This document shows, piece by piece, positions 16,338 through 25,263 of a stretch of 64,000 bases of DNA. The notes under the pieces are model-generated. The model did not search any database. It worked only from the letters and a program-made list of their open reading frames with translations, and was not told the DNA's origin. The first letter of the stretch is position 1. Every line of letters begins with the position of its first letter. Both the position numbers and the translations under genes were made by a program. Origin of the DNA: an uncultured Clostridia bacterium (lineage in GTDB: Bacteria; Bacillota; Clostridia; TANB77; CAG-508); assembly GCA_949045875.1 (NCBI GenBank), contig CARPYP010000009.1:1-64000 (forward strand). Reading direction: 5' to 3'.

Positions 16338-18041
16338 ATGATATCAACTTTACACATAAAAAATATAGGTATAATAGAAGACTTAGTCTTAAATCTAAAC
16401 AATGGTTTAAACATTTTAACAGGAGAAACAGGAGCGGGAAAAACGCTAATAATAGACTCACTTCAAATAGCAACAGGTGGTAGATTTTCAAAAGAAATGA
16501 TAAGACATGGGGAAGAATTTTCATTTGTAGAACTATCTTTATATATGCCGAACAATAAAAATGCTATAGATGGAAACATTATAATCTCCAGAGAAATACA
16601 TACAAATGGTAGAAACTCTTGTAAAATAAATGGAAGATTAGTAACAGTAAGTGAATTAAAAGTTTTCATGCAAAATATAATAGATATCCATGGACAAATG
16701 GACAATCAATCATTATTAGATTCAAGCATGCATATAAAATACTTAGACAACTTTATAGGAGAAAAAATAAACCCGTTAAAAACTGAATATACAAAACTAT
16801 ATAATGAATATAAAAGAATATTAACAGAACTCAAGAATAATTTTGGAGACGACAAAGAAAAACAAAGGAAACTAGACTTATTAAGATATCAAATAAAAGA
16901 AATAGATGTAGCTAACTTAAAAGTGGGGGAAGATGTAGAGGTTGAAAATCTAAGAGAAAGAATAAACAATTCAGAAAAAATACAAAACAACTTAAATGAA
17001 GTAGATAATGAAATTGGAGAAATAAGCATAGACTCTGTAAGTAATGCAATAAGAGCATTAGAAAAAGTAGAAACTTTAGACACAAAATATGAAAATACTC
17101 TAAATACCTTAAAAAGTATATACTATGATTTACAAGAATTATCGAGAGATGTAAAAGCATTTAAAGATGAAATGGAATTTGACGAAGAAGAAAGACAAAA
17201 AATAGAACAAAGAGCGGATTTAATACATGATTTAAAAAGAAAATATGGAAATGACATAGAAGAAATATTAAGATACAAAGAAGAAATTAGTAATGAAGTA
17301 GAAAAAATAGAAAACTCAGAAGAATATATCTTGAACCTAAAAAAAGAACTAAAGAACATTGAAAATAAAATGGATAGTTTATCAATAAAAATGAATAAAA
17401 TAAGAAAAGAATATGCAGCAATTTTATCAAGTAAAATAAACATAGAACTAGAAGAACTAGAAATGAAAAATGCCAAATTCAAGGTTGAAATAAAATTCAC
17501 TGAAAATAATGTAGAACCAGATAGAAAAGAATTAGGGTTACAATGTATTGCGTCTGATGAATGTGACAATTCAAAAAAAATAGACCAATATTACAAAGAT
17601 GGAAAAGATAAAGTGCAATTTCTAATTAGTACAAATATAGGAGAAGAAGACAAGCCTTTAATAAAAATAGCATCAGGAGGAGAAATGTCAAGAATCATGC
17701 TTGGTATAAAAAATGTTCTAGCAGATGTAGACGAAGTTCCAATAATGGTATTTGATGAAATAGACACAGGAATATCAGGAAAAGCTGCGAAAAGTGTAGG
17801 AGAAAAATTAAAACAAATAGCAAAAAATCATCAAGTAATATGTATAACACATCAAGCAAACATTGCAGCAAAAGGGGACTATAATTATTATATAAGCAAA
17901 AAAGTCGAAGAAGGAAGAACAATAACAAGTATTAAGCAATTGAACGAAGAAGAAACAATAAATGAAATTGCAAGAATTGCAAGTGGAGAATGTTCAAAAG
18001 TTGCATTAGAACATGCAAAAGAGCTAAGAAAGATAGCATAA
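16338..18041 (+). CDS. recN: DNA repair protein RecN
   Basis: RecN is an SMC-like ATPase acting at double-strand breaks. Walker A (GETGAGKT, about residues 29-36) stands at the N-terminus, a long Lys/Glu-rich coiled coil fills residues ~155-365, and the C-terminal part carries the ABC signature ('I-A-S-G-G-E-M-S-R') and Walker B ('V-F-D-E-I-D-T-G-I-S'). The 567 residues match the family. CGGAGG precedes the ATG. In many Clostridia recN sits near argR and spoIVB; here its neighbour is addA, giving a small recombination-repair cluster. Confidence 0.97.
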   Translation: MISTLHIKNIGIIEDLVLNLNNGLNILTGETGAGKTLIIDSLQIATGGRFSKEMIRHGEEFSFVELSLYMPNNKNAIDGNIIISREIHTNGRNSCKINGRLVTVSELKVFMQNIIDIHGQMDNQSLLDSSMHIKYLDNFIGEKINPLKTEYTKLYNEYKRILTELKNNFGDDKEKQRKLDLLRYQIKEIDVANLKVGEDVEVENLRERINNSEKIQNNLNEVDNEIGEISIDSVSNAIRALEKVETLDTKYENTLNTLKSIYYDLQELSRDVKAFKDEMEFDEEERQKIEQRADLIHDLKRKYGNDIEEILRYKEEISNEVEKIENSEEYILNLKKELKNIENKMDSLSIKMNKIRKEYAAILSSKINIELEELEMKNAKFKVEIKFTENNVEPDRKELGLQCIASDECDNSKKIDQYYKDGKDKVQFLISTNIGEEDKPLIKIASGGEMSRIMLGIKNVLADVDEVPIMVFDEIDTGISGKAAKSVGEKLKQIAKNHQVICITHQANIAAKGDYNYYISKKVEEGRTITSIKQLNEEETINEIARIASGECSKVALEHAKELRKIA

Positions 18042-18157
18042 TAATAATATAAAAGGTCATAGAAAATTATAATTATACATTGATACAACATATCATTTGT
18101 GGTAAAATAGTAAAAGAAAATTTAGAAGACAAGGTAAAAAGAAATGGAGCAAATAAC

Positions 18158-19753
18158 ATGCAATGGACAAACGAACAGACTCAAGCTATAAATGAAAATG
18201 GAAATAATATACTAGTTGCAGCAGCAGCAGGAAGTGGAAAAACTGCTGTACTAGTAGAGAGAATAATAAATAAAATAATCAACAAAAAAATAGATATAGA
18301 TAAGATATTAGTAGTTACATTTACAAACTTAGCAGCAGCCCAAATGAGAGAAAGGATATTAGATGCAATTTATAAAAGAATAGAAGAAAATCCAGAAAAT
18401 ACTCATTTGCAAAGACAAATCACATTATTACCAAAAGCAAATATTTGCACCATAGACTCTTTTTGTTTAGACTTAGTTAAAAATAACTTCTTTGAATTAG
18501 ACATTTCGCCAAACTTTAGAATAGCAGATGAAATAGAATTAAAAATTCAACGACAGGAAACACTAGAAGAAATGTTTGAAGATAAATACGAAAAACACGA
18601 AGAAGATTTTTTAAAATTAATAAATACATTTACAACATATAGAGGGGACGAAAATTTAAAAGAGATAGTATTAAAAATATATAATTACATTCAAAGTATG
18701 CCATATCCAAATAAATGGCTAAATCAGCAAATAGAAAAATTTAACCTAGAAGAGGATATTGACTTTAGTGAAACTGGTTGGGGAAAGATTTTATATGAAA
18801 ATGCAAAGGATGACATTTTAGATGGAATTCTGCAATTAAGAGATATAAGGGACAAAGCAGAAAAAGAGCCAGAAATACCTAAAATTTATGTAACACTTTC
18901 AGAAGATGTTAGAAAATTAGAGAAAGTTTATGAAGCAAACAATTGGGAAGAACTATATAGAAAATTACAAGAATTCTTTTTTGATAGATGGTCAAAAGAC
19001 AAAAATGCACCAGAAGAATTAGTAGAAGAATTAAAAAGAAAAAGAGACTTAGTAAAAAAGAATATAGAAGACATAAAGAAAAATATAATAATCTATGATT
19101 CACAAACTGCAAATCAAGACACAAAAGACATATATGAGACAATGAAATTAGTAGGTAAATTAGTAATAGAATATGAAGAAAATCTAAAGGAAAAGAAAAA
19201 AGAAAAAAATATAGTTGACTTTAGTGACATAGAACACTTTGCGTTATCTATATTAATAAAGGATGAAATGCCATCTGAAATTGCAATAAAATATCAAAAC
19301 AAATTTGACGAAATAGCAATAGACGAATATCAGGATAGTAACTTAGTACAGGAATACATTTTAACAACAATATCAAGAAAAAACAATATATTTATGGTAG
19401 GAGACGTAAAACAAAGTATATATAAATTTAGACAAGCAATGCCAGAACTATTTTTAGAAAAATATGACACATACAAACTAAAAGACAACAAGCAAGAAAA
19501 AGATAATTTAAAAATAAAACTATTTAAAAACTTTAGAAGCAGAAAAGAAATATTAAACTTAACAAACTTAATATTTAAAAATATAATGTCAAAAGAATTT
19601 GGAGAAATAGAATACAATGAAGAAGAATACTTAAACTTAGGAGACAAAGAATATCCAGAAGGAAAAAATTTATTACCAGAAATACACATAATAGAAACAA
19701 ATAAACAGGAAAGCACAAATTCACGGACAAGAAAATCCAATAAAAGACCCTAA
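18158..19753 (+). CDS. addA: AddA helicase-nuclease, N-terminal part (before +1 frame change)
   Basis: AddA is the helicase/nuclease subunit of AddAB, which processes double-strand breaks. This part holds the Q-motif, Walker A ('A-A-A-G-S-G-K-T-A-V-L'), the UvrD-like motifs Ia-III and 'A-I-D-E-Y-Q-D-S-N' (Walker B). The frame runs into TAA at 19751 after losing homology at CGG (19724-19726). Skipping the C continues the protein into the frame of the next entry, giving about 1,240 residues in total, the normal AddA length. The ATG at 18158 begins the Q-motif; the open frame upstream has no homology. No addB lies upstream, where recN stands instead. Confidence 0.92.
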   Translation: MQWTNEQTQAINENGNNILVAAAAGSGKTAVLVERIINKIINKKIDIDKILVVTFTNLAAAQMRERILDAIYKRIEENPENTHLQRQITLLPKANICTIDSFCLDLVKNNFFELDISPNFRIADEIELKIQRQETLEEMFEDKYEKHEEDFLKLINTFTTYRGDENLKEIVLKIYNYIQSMPYPNKWLNQQIEKFNLEEDIDFSETGWGKILYENAKDDILDGILQLRDIRDKAEKEPEIPKIYVTLSEDVRKLEKVYEANNWEELYRKLQEFFFDRWSKDKNAPEELVEELKRKRDLVKKNIEDIKKNIIIYDSQTANQDTKDIYETMKLVGKLVIEYEENLKEKKKEKNIVDFSDIEHFALSILIKDEMPSEIAIKYQNKFDEIAIDEYQDSNLVQEYILTTISRKNNIFMVGDVKQSIYKFRQAMPELFLEKYDTYKLKDNKQEKDNLKIKLFKNFRSRKEILNLTNLIFKNIMSKEFGEIEYNEEEYLNLGDKEYPEGKNLLPEIHIIETNKQESTNSRTRKSNKRP

Positions 19754-21878
19754 TATAGATGGGGGCATGGCTTATCTGCCAAAAAAAAATGCAAATATAG
19801 GATGTGCACAAAACGAAAAAATAGAAAACGTAGAGGCGTCACTCGAAAGTTCTTCAGAGGAAAACGAGCAAATAGATAATATAGTCATGGAAGCAAAATT
19901 TGTGGCAAAAAAAATAAAAAATATGATAGATGAAGGTTATCTGGTATGTGATAAAGAAAAAAAATACAGAAAAGCGACATACAGAGATTTTGCAATATTA
20001 TTAAGAAGTACAAAAAATGTAGCAAACATATTTGAAAAAGAAATAACAGAATTAAACATACCAGTATTTTGCGATGCGACATCTGAATACCTAAGCTCCT
20101 TTGAAATACAAATAATAATGAACTTATTAAGAGTTATAGACAATCCAGAAAGTGATATACCACAAATAACAATTATGAGGAGTCCAATATGGAATTTTAC
20201 AGAAAATGAATTAATAAAAATCAGAGGAAGGGACAAAGACAAATCATTTTATAATTCAATAAAACAATATATAGATAAAAAAGAAGCAGATAAAGAAATA
20301 ACAAAAAAACTTGAAAAATATTTAGAAAATATAAGCAATTGGAGAAAAAAATCAAAATATCTACCATTAGATGAATTAATATGGTCTATATATATTGAAA
20401 CAGGATTTTATAATTATGTAAGCTTAATGCCAAATGGAGAATATAGAATAGCAAATCTAAAAATGCTATTTGAAAAAGCCAAGCAATATGAAAAAATTAG
20501 CTTTAAAGGACTATTCAACTTTATAAATTTTATAGACAAGCTTACAATAACTAGTGGTGATATGAATGCAGCAAAACTAATAGGAGAAAATGAAAATGTT
20601 GTAAGAATCATGAGTATTCATAAAAGTAAGGGACTTGAATTTCCAATAGTATTCCTAAGTGGAACAGGAAAAAAATTTAATATAATGGATTTAAGCAATG
20701 ACGATATATTATTACATAATAATTTAGGACTAGGATGTAAATACATAGATACAAAATTAAATATCAAATTTGACACTTTATCAAAAAAAGCAGTAGCAAA
20801 TAAAATGAAGCAAGAACTAGTTGCAGAAGAATTAAGAATCCTGTATGTTGCACTAACAAGAGCAAAAGAAAAAATGATAATAACTGGAACAGAAAAAGAA
20901 GTAGAAAAAAAAATACAAGACAAAACAGAACTACTAAGATGTTATGAAAAATATAATAAAAACAAAATAAGCAAAAACATATTAAAAAGATATATGAGAT
21001 ACATAGATTTTTTTGAACTAATATATTTATATAATGAAAAAGAGATAGAAAACATATTAAAAGTAAAAATTCATAATCAATCAGAAATAATGAACTTTAC
21101 ACATGAAAATAAAGAAAAGCAAGGTTCGATATCCTGTGTAGAAAACATATTATCTTGTGACCATTCAGAAAACAATAATGAAACACAACAGCTACAAGAA
21201 AAATTAAATTGGAAATACAAATATATCACATCCACCAAAATAGAATCAAAAAGTTCTGTAAGCAAAATAAAAAATAATACATCATCATGTATAGAAAATA
21301 AAAAACAAACAAAAGAAAAACTAGCATTCACTGAGCCTAAATTCTTAAAAGAAGAAATAGAAATATCGCCAGCAAAAAAAGGAACTCTAACACATTTAAT
21401 ATTACAAAAATTAAACGAAAAAGAAGAATATTCAATAGAAAAAATAAGAGAGTTAATACAAAGTTTAGTACAACGTGAAATAATAATTGATAAAGAAGCC
21501 AAAAGTATTAATATAAACAAAATATATGCATTTACTAAATCTGAAATTTTTAATGAAATGAAAAGTGCAAAAAAGATATATAAAGAACAACCATTTTATA
21601 TAAATATACCAGCAAACTTTATTTATGAAGAAGATATAAATGAGAAAATATTAGTGCAAGGAATAATAGATTTATTCTATATAACACAAGATGATAGAAT
21701 AATATTAGTAGACTACAAAACAGATTATGTACCAGAAGGAAAAGAAGAACAACTAAAAGAAAAATATCAAAAGCAATTAGAATTATATAGAATGGCAATT
21801 GAAGGTATGATGAAGAAAAAAGTTGATAATATATATATCTATTCAACATTTTTAGAAGAAACAGTTAAAATTATGTAA
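19725..21878 (+). CDS. addA: AddA helicase-nuclease, C-terminal part (after +1 frame change)
   Basis: In this frame the protein resumes at GGA (19725) as 'G-Q-E-N-P-I-K-D-P-N-I-D-G-G-M-A-Y'. It carries the remaining UvrD helicase motifs ('I-M-S-I-H-K-S-K-G-L-E-F-P', 'L-Y-V-A-L-T-R-A-K-E-K') and, near the C-terminus, the PD-(D/E)xK nuclease ('I-L-V-D-Y-K-T-D-Y' with downstream 'Q-L-E-L-Y'). Both halves are well conserved, so the break is recent, tolerated by frameshifting, or a sequence error. If translated alone, the first ATG is at 19767. Confidence 0.92.
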   Translation, partial: GQENPIKDPNIDGGMAYLPKKNANIGCAQNEKIENVEASLESSSEENEQIDNIVMEAKFVAKKIKNMIDEGYLVCDKEKKYRKATYRDFAILLRSTKNVANIFEKEITELNIPVFCDATSEYLSSFEIQIIMNLLRVIDNPESDIPQITIMRSPIWNFTENELIKIRGRDKDKSFYNSIKQYIDKKEADKEITKKLEKYLENISNWRKKSKYLPLDELIWSIYIETGFYNYVSLMPNGEYRIANLKMLFEKAKQYEKISFKGLFNFINFIDKLTITSGDMNAAKLIGENENVVRIMSIHKSKGLEFPIVFLSGTGKKFNIMDLSNDDILLHNNLGLGCKYIDTKLNIKFDTLSKKAVANKMKQELVAEELRILYVALTRAKEKMIITGTEKEVEKKIQDKTELLRCYEKYNKNKISKNILKRYMRYIDFFELIYLYNEKEIENILKVKIHNQSEIMNFTHENKEKQGSISCVENILSCDHSENNNETQQLQEKLNWKYKYITSTKIESKSSVSKIKNNTSSCIENKKQTKEKLAFTEPKFLKEEIEISPAKKGTLTHLILQKLNEKEEYSIEKIRELIQSLVQREIIIDKEAKSININKIYAFTKSEIFNEMKSAKKIYKEQPFYINIPANFIYEEDINEKILVQGIIDLFYITQDDRIILVDYKTDYVPEGKEEQLKEKYQKQLELYRMAIEGMMKKKVDNIYIYSTFLEETVKIM

Positions 21879-21982
21879 AATGTGTGGTATAATATTTAAT
21901 ATAAATAATTAATAGCTTAATAAATTTTCAAATTGATTAACTATTAATTATTAGTAGATTGATATTATAAGAGGAGAGAAAT

Positions 21983-22540
21983 ATGTATCTAATAGTAGGG
22001 TTAGGAAACCCAGAACCAGAATATTCAAACACAAGACACAACATGGGATTTGATACAATAAACTGTCTGGCAAGTCAAACGAAAATAGATATTACAAGAA
22101 GCAAATTTAATGCAATATATGGAAGTGGAGCTATAGGAGAAGAAAAGGTGATTTTAGTAAAACCACAAACATATATGAACCTAAGTGGAAAAGCAATAAG
22201 AGAATTCAAAAACTTTTATAAGACAGACTTAAAACAGATTATAGTAATATATGATGACATAGACTTAGAAACAGGGAAAATACGAATAAGGAAAAAAGGA
22301 AGTGCAGGCTCACATAATGGTATGAAATCAGTAATACAAGAACTAGCAACAGACGAATTTATAAGAATTAGAGTTGGAATAGGTAGTCCTGAATATAAAG
22401 GGGATTTAATAAATCATGTACTAGAGCCTATACCCAAAAAAGAAAGAGAAATTTTAGATGAAGGTATATTTGATGCAAAATCTGCAATCATAGAAATAAT
22501 AAAAAATGGTATAGATAGTGCAATGAATAAATTCAATTGA
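21983..22540 (+). CDS. pth: Peptidyl-tRNA hydrolase
   Basis: This cytoplasmic enzyme frees tRNA from prematurely released peptidyl-tRNA. The start 'M-Y-L-I-V-G-L-G-N-P-x-P-x-Y' with the following 'T-R-H-N-M-G-F' (catalytic His) is diagnostic, as are 'K-P-Q-T-Y-M-N-L-S-G' and 'G-S-A-G-S-H-N-G-M-K-S'. The 185 residues match the family. GGAGAG precedes the ATG. It follows addA by ~100 bases containing a possible TATAAT. Confidence 0.97.
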   Translation: MYLIVGLGNPEPEYSNTRHNMGFDTINCLASQTKIDITRSKFNAIYGSGAIGEEKVILVKPQTYMNLSGKAIREFKNFYKTDLKQIIVIYDDIDLETGKIRIRKKGSAGSHNGMKSVIQELATDEFIRIRVGIGSPEYKGDLINHVLEPIPKKEREILDEGIFDAKSAIIEIIKNGIDSAMNKFN

Positions 22541-22550
22541 AATATTGTAT

Positions 22551-22569
22551 GGGCACCCTTCGGGCGTCC
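22551..22569. repeat. GC-rich REP-like palindrome
   Basis: GGGCACCCTTCGGGCGTCC forms a short GC-rich hairpin closely related to the palindrome at 34795-34815. It lies between pth and the RNase gene. Confidence 0.7.
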
Positions 22570-22663
22570 ACTAAGTCAAATAGAGATAAATATTATGAAC
22601 AAATGTGGAGGCACTGTGTCAGAGAAAAGAACAAAACATATTATACGAGAAAGGGAACAAAAA

Positions 22664-23845
22664 ATGAAAGAAATAATAATCAGCAAAAATAACGAAGGAA
22701 CAACAATTGCATTATTAGAAAATGGAGTATTGATAGAAAAATACGAAGATACAGAAAATAAGAATTATCTAGAAGAAAAAATCTACCTTGGAATAGTAAA
22801 AGATATATTACCAGGAATGCAAGCAGCATTTATAGATATAGGAGAAGAAAAGAATACATTTATACACTTAAAAGATTTATTACCCAAAATAGATATAACA
22901 AAGCAAAAAGAAAAAAATGACAAAACAATAAGTCAAATAATAAAAAATGGAGACAAAATACTAGTACAAGTAAAAAGAGATGCTACCAATATAAAAGGAG
23001 CAAAAGTATCAACACATATTAGTTTGGCAAATAGATTTACAGTTCTAATGCCAGAAACAGAAATAATAACTGCTTCACAAAAAATAGAAAATGAAGAAGA
23101 AAAAAAGAGATTAATAAATACTGTAAAAAAAGTAATACCAAAAAAATATGGAGCAATCATTAGAACATCAAGTATAGGAAAAAGTGAAAAAGAACTAAAA
23201 CAAGACTTAGAAGAGTCTATACAAAAATGGAAAAAAATAAAAGAAAAAGTTGACATGGCAACAAAAGTACCAATATTAATAGACTCTGGTAATAGCTTTA
23301 TAAAAAAAATGATATTAGATTTAATAGACAAAGACATAACTAGAATTATAATTAATAATGAAGAAGATGAAAAAGAAATAAAACTAATATTAGACAATAT
23401 TGAAGCTAAAAACAATATAAAATTAGAATTAAGAAAAAATGAAGAAATACTAAAAGTATATGATACAGATACACAGATAGAAAAAACAAAGGCGAGGAAA
23501 GTATATTTAAAATGTGGAGGTTTTATAACAATAGATAAAACAGAAGCGCTAACAGCAATAGATGTAAATTCAGGAAGATATACAGGAAAAAAGGATGTAG
23601 AAGAAACTATACTAAAAGTAAATAAAGAAGCAACAATAGAAATAGCAAAGCAATTAAGATTAAGGGACATTGGGGGAGTTATAATAATTGATTATATAGA
23701 CATGAATTTAGAAAAGAACAAAAAGGAAATTGAAGAGATATTAAAAAGAGAATTAAAGAAGGACAGGTCAAAAACACAAGTAATAGGATTTTCAAAATTA
23801 GACTTATTAGAGATGACTAGAAAACACATAAGAGGAGAAGGATAA
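22664..23845 (+). CDS. Ribonuclease E/G family protein, short form
   Basis: The family endonuclease cuts single-stranded RNA 5'-end-dependently and matures rRNA. An S1-like RNA-binding domain lies at residues ~25-120 and the RNase H-like catalytic core with its metal-binding acidic residues at ~270-385 ('A-I-D-V-N-S-G-R-Y' and 'I-I-I-D-Y-I-D-M'). The chain stops at 393 residues directly after 'E-M-T-R-K-H-I-R', where E/G proteins normally continue into the Zn-link (C-P-x-C-x-G) and small domain; that part is missing. The ATG at 22664 is preferred for its upstream GAAAGGG and domain start; the open frame begins at 22595. Confidence 0.85.
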   Translation: MKEIIISKNNEGTTIALLENGVLIEKYEDTENKNYLEEKIYLGIVKDILPGMQAAFIDIGEEKNTFIHLKDLLPKIDITKQKEKNDKTISQIIKNGDKILVQVKRDATNIKGAKVSTHISLANRFTVLMPETEIITASQKIENEEEKKRLINTVKKVIPKKYGAIIRTSSIGKSEKELKQDLEESIQKWKKIKEKVDMATKVPILIDSGNSFIKKMILDLIDKDITRIIINNEEDEKEIKLILDNIEAKNNIKLELRKNEEILKVYDTDTQIEKTKARKVYLKCGGFITIDKTEALTAIDVNSGRYTGKKDVEETILKVNKEATIEIAKQLRLRDIGGVIIIDYIDMNLEKNKKEIEEILKRELKKDRSKTQVIGFSKLDLLEMTRKHIRGEG

Positions 23846-23878
23846 CATAAAAAATTCACAAAAACTTTTCCAAATCTT

Positions 23879-23907
23879 TTGACTTTTACCAAATTTTGTA
23901 GTATAAT
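23879..23907 (+). promoter_or_regulatory. Vegetative promoter for the CarD-family gene
   Basis: TTGACT (23879-23884) and TATAAT (23902-23907) are separated by 17 bases, ~50 bases upstream of the start codon. Confidence 0.85.
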
Positions 23908-23957
23908 TTTATATGTAAGCAAAAGGAAATACAACTAGGAAGGGAGAGATTATTATA

Positions 23958-24521
23958 ATGTTTAATGTAGGAGATTACATAGTATATCCAATGCATGGAG
24001 CAGGAACAGTAGATGCAATAGAAGAGAAGAACATATTAGGAGAAAAACAATCATACTACATAATAAAAATGCCAGGAGAAGTCAAAGTAATGGTACCAAC
24101 AGCAAAGGCAGAAGAAGTAGGTGTTAGAGGAATAATAGATAAAAACTCAGCACAAAGAGTATTTAAAATTTTAGAAGAAGATGAAACAGAGATGTCTCAA
24201 AACTGGAATAAAAGATATAGAGACAATATGGACAAAATGAAAAGTGGAGATATTTACGAAATTGCTGATGTAGTTAGAAACTTAACATTTAAACAAAAAG
24301 AAAAAGGGTTATCAACAGGAGAGAAGAAAATGCTATTAAATGCAAGACAAATATTAGTTAGTGAATTAGCATTAGTAGAAAGTTCTTCGCAAGATGAAGT
24401 AGAAAATCTTGTAGACAATACAATGTTAAAATCATTCAAAGAATTTAGAATAGAAAGTGCAGAAACACAAGGAATAAACAAATTTATACCATTTAATAAT
24501 GAAGACGCAAATGTAGGATAA
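23958..24521 (+). CDS. CarD-family RNA polymerase-binding regulator
   Basis: The N-terminal ~65 residues form a CarD/TRCF RNA-polymerase-interaction domain ('F-x-V-G-D-Y-I-V-Y-P-M-H-G-A-G-T-V'), followed by a helical C-terminal DNA-contact domain ('G-L-S-T-G-E-K-K-M-L-L-N-A-R-Q-I-L-V-S-E'). Family members bind the polymerase beta subunit and stabilise open promoter complexes. The 187 residues match CarD-type proteins of Clostridia. It is monocistronic with its own promoter and terminator, so it is probably constitutively expressed. Confidence 0.93.
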   Translation: MFNVGDYIVYPMHGAGTVDAIEEKNILGEKQSYYIIKMPGEVKVMVPTAKAEEVGVRGIIDKNSAQRVFKILEEDETEMSQNWNKRYRDNMDKMKSGDIYEIADVVRNLTFKQKEKGLSTGEKKMLLNARQILVSELALVESSSQDEVENLVDNTMLKSFKEFRIESAETQGINKFIPFNNEDANVG

Positions 24522-24526
24522 AACGA

Positions 24527-24559
24527 AAAATATTCGGGCAGAAGCCCGAATATTTTTTT
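24527..24559. terminator. Strong bidirectional terminator
   Basis: A 13-bp stem (24527-24539 with 24544-24556, core TTCGGGC/GCCCGAA) with loop AGAA is flanked by A- and T-runs and can serve both the CarD-family gene and the convergent minus-strand gene. Confidence 0.9.
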
Positions 24560-24569
24560 GGCGGAACAT

Positions 24570-25043
24570 TTACTCACCGATTTTTTCGTAGGAACTGGGA
24601 AAAATAAATCTTCCTTGTTCTTCATCTGAAAGAACCTCATAAGAGTGCACTGAGTTATGTCCCTCAATAAAAGGGAAATTAAAGGCTGTCACCCCATCAT
24701 TTGTTAGAAGAAGGAGGTAGTCAGATGAAAGTCCCAGAAATTGTGCACTGGTACTTATTAAGTTACCATACACTTTTCCATCATCAGTCCCCACAATGAA
24801 CATTTCGTCTATTTTATAAACGACAATGTTTTCATTGGGAGCTGAAAACCGGTAAACAAAATTACCAGGACTTTCCAGACCTAGTCCAGTCCCTTTTGGC
24901 TCGAAGTCGAACTCAAGCTTAAAAGCTTCCTCCGCCCGCGATGGGTTTAAAGAATTAGTGTTATTACACCAAATCATAGCTCCCACTACAAAGGTACAAA
25001 TTAAAATAGCGGTTACAAAGAAACATTTTCCTTTTTTACTCAT
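24570..25043 (-). CDS. Membrane-anchored protein of unknown function with foreign base composition
   Basis: The 157-residue protein has an N-terminal transmembrane helix or uncleaved signal (about residues 6-27) and an extracytoplasmic beta-rich domain; no family is recognised. GGAGG places the start at the ATG at 25043 rather than the upstream one. Base composition is clearly richer in G+C than the neighbours, and it is the only gene in the window in which I find CGG used as an ordinary in-frame codon (24849-24851 and 24936-24938, both in the Arg position). Both points suggest recent transfer. It shares a terminator with the CarD-family gene. Confidence 0.65.
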   Translation of the reverse strand: MSKKGKCFFVTAILICTFVVGAMIWCNNTNSLNPSRAEEAFKLEFDFEPKGTGLGLESPGNFVYRFSAPNENIVVYKIDEMFIVGTDDGKVYGNLISTSAQFLGLSSDYLLLLTNDGVTAFNFPFIEGHNSVHSYEVLSDEEQGRFIFPSSYEKIGE

Positions 25044-25155
25044 AAGATACCTCCATTTTTTTGTTTTTTGGATCACTTTAATCCAATTAATATAATTTTA
25101 GCAGATTTTTAGAGAAAAGTCAATTTATGTAAATTATTAAAAAATGAGGGTAATT

Positions 25156-25184
25156 AAAATTTGTGTTTGTAGGGATGTCCCAAT
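25156..25184. repeat. Dispersed 'TTTGTGTTTGTA' repeat, copy upstream of dnaG
   Basis: AATTTGTGTTTGTA-type sequence followed by GGGATGTCCC and CAATTT matches the start of the repeats at 37721-37743 (inverted) and 46269-46291. Confidence 0.5.
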
Positions 25185-25263
25185 TTCCACTCTACATAAA
25201 GAAGGAATTAGGTAATATCTGTCGAATAGTATATAAGAGATAAAAAGAAAGGTAAAAAAATAA

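Noticed and set aside
16274..16483. Open frame overlapping the recN start
   Set aside because: Its initiation codon lies in a -35-like TTGACA and its protein is Arg/Asn-rich low-complexity; it is a shadow of recN and its promoter region.
25220..25226. TGTCGAA before dnaG as a Spo0A box
   Set aside because: A single 7-base match with no properly placed -10; dnaG is a housekeeping gene. Mentioned under dnaG only.
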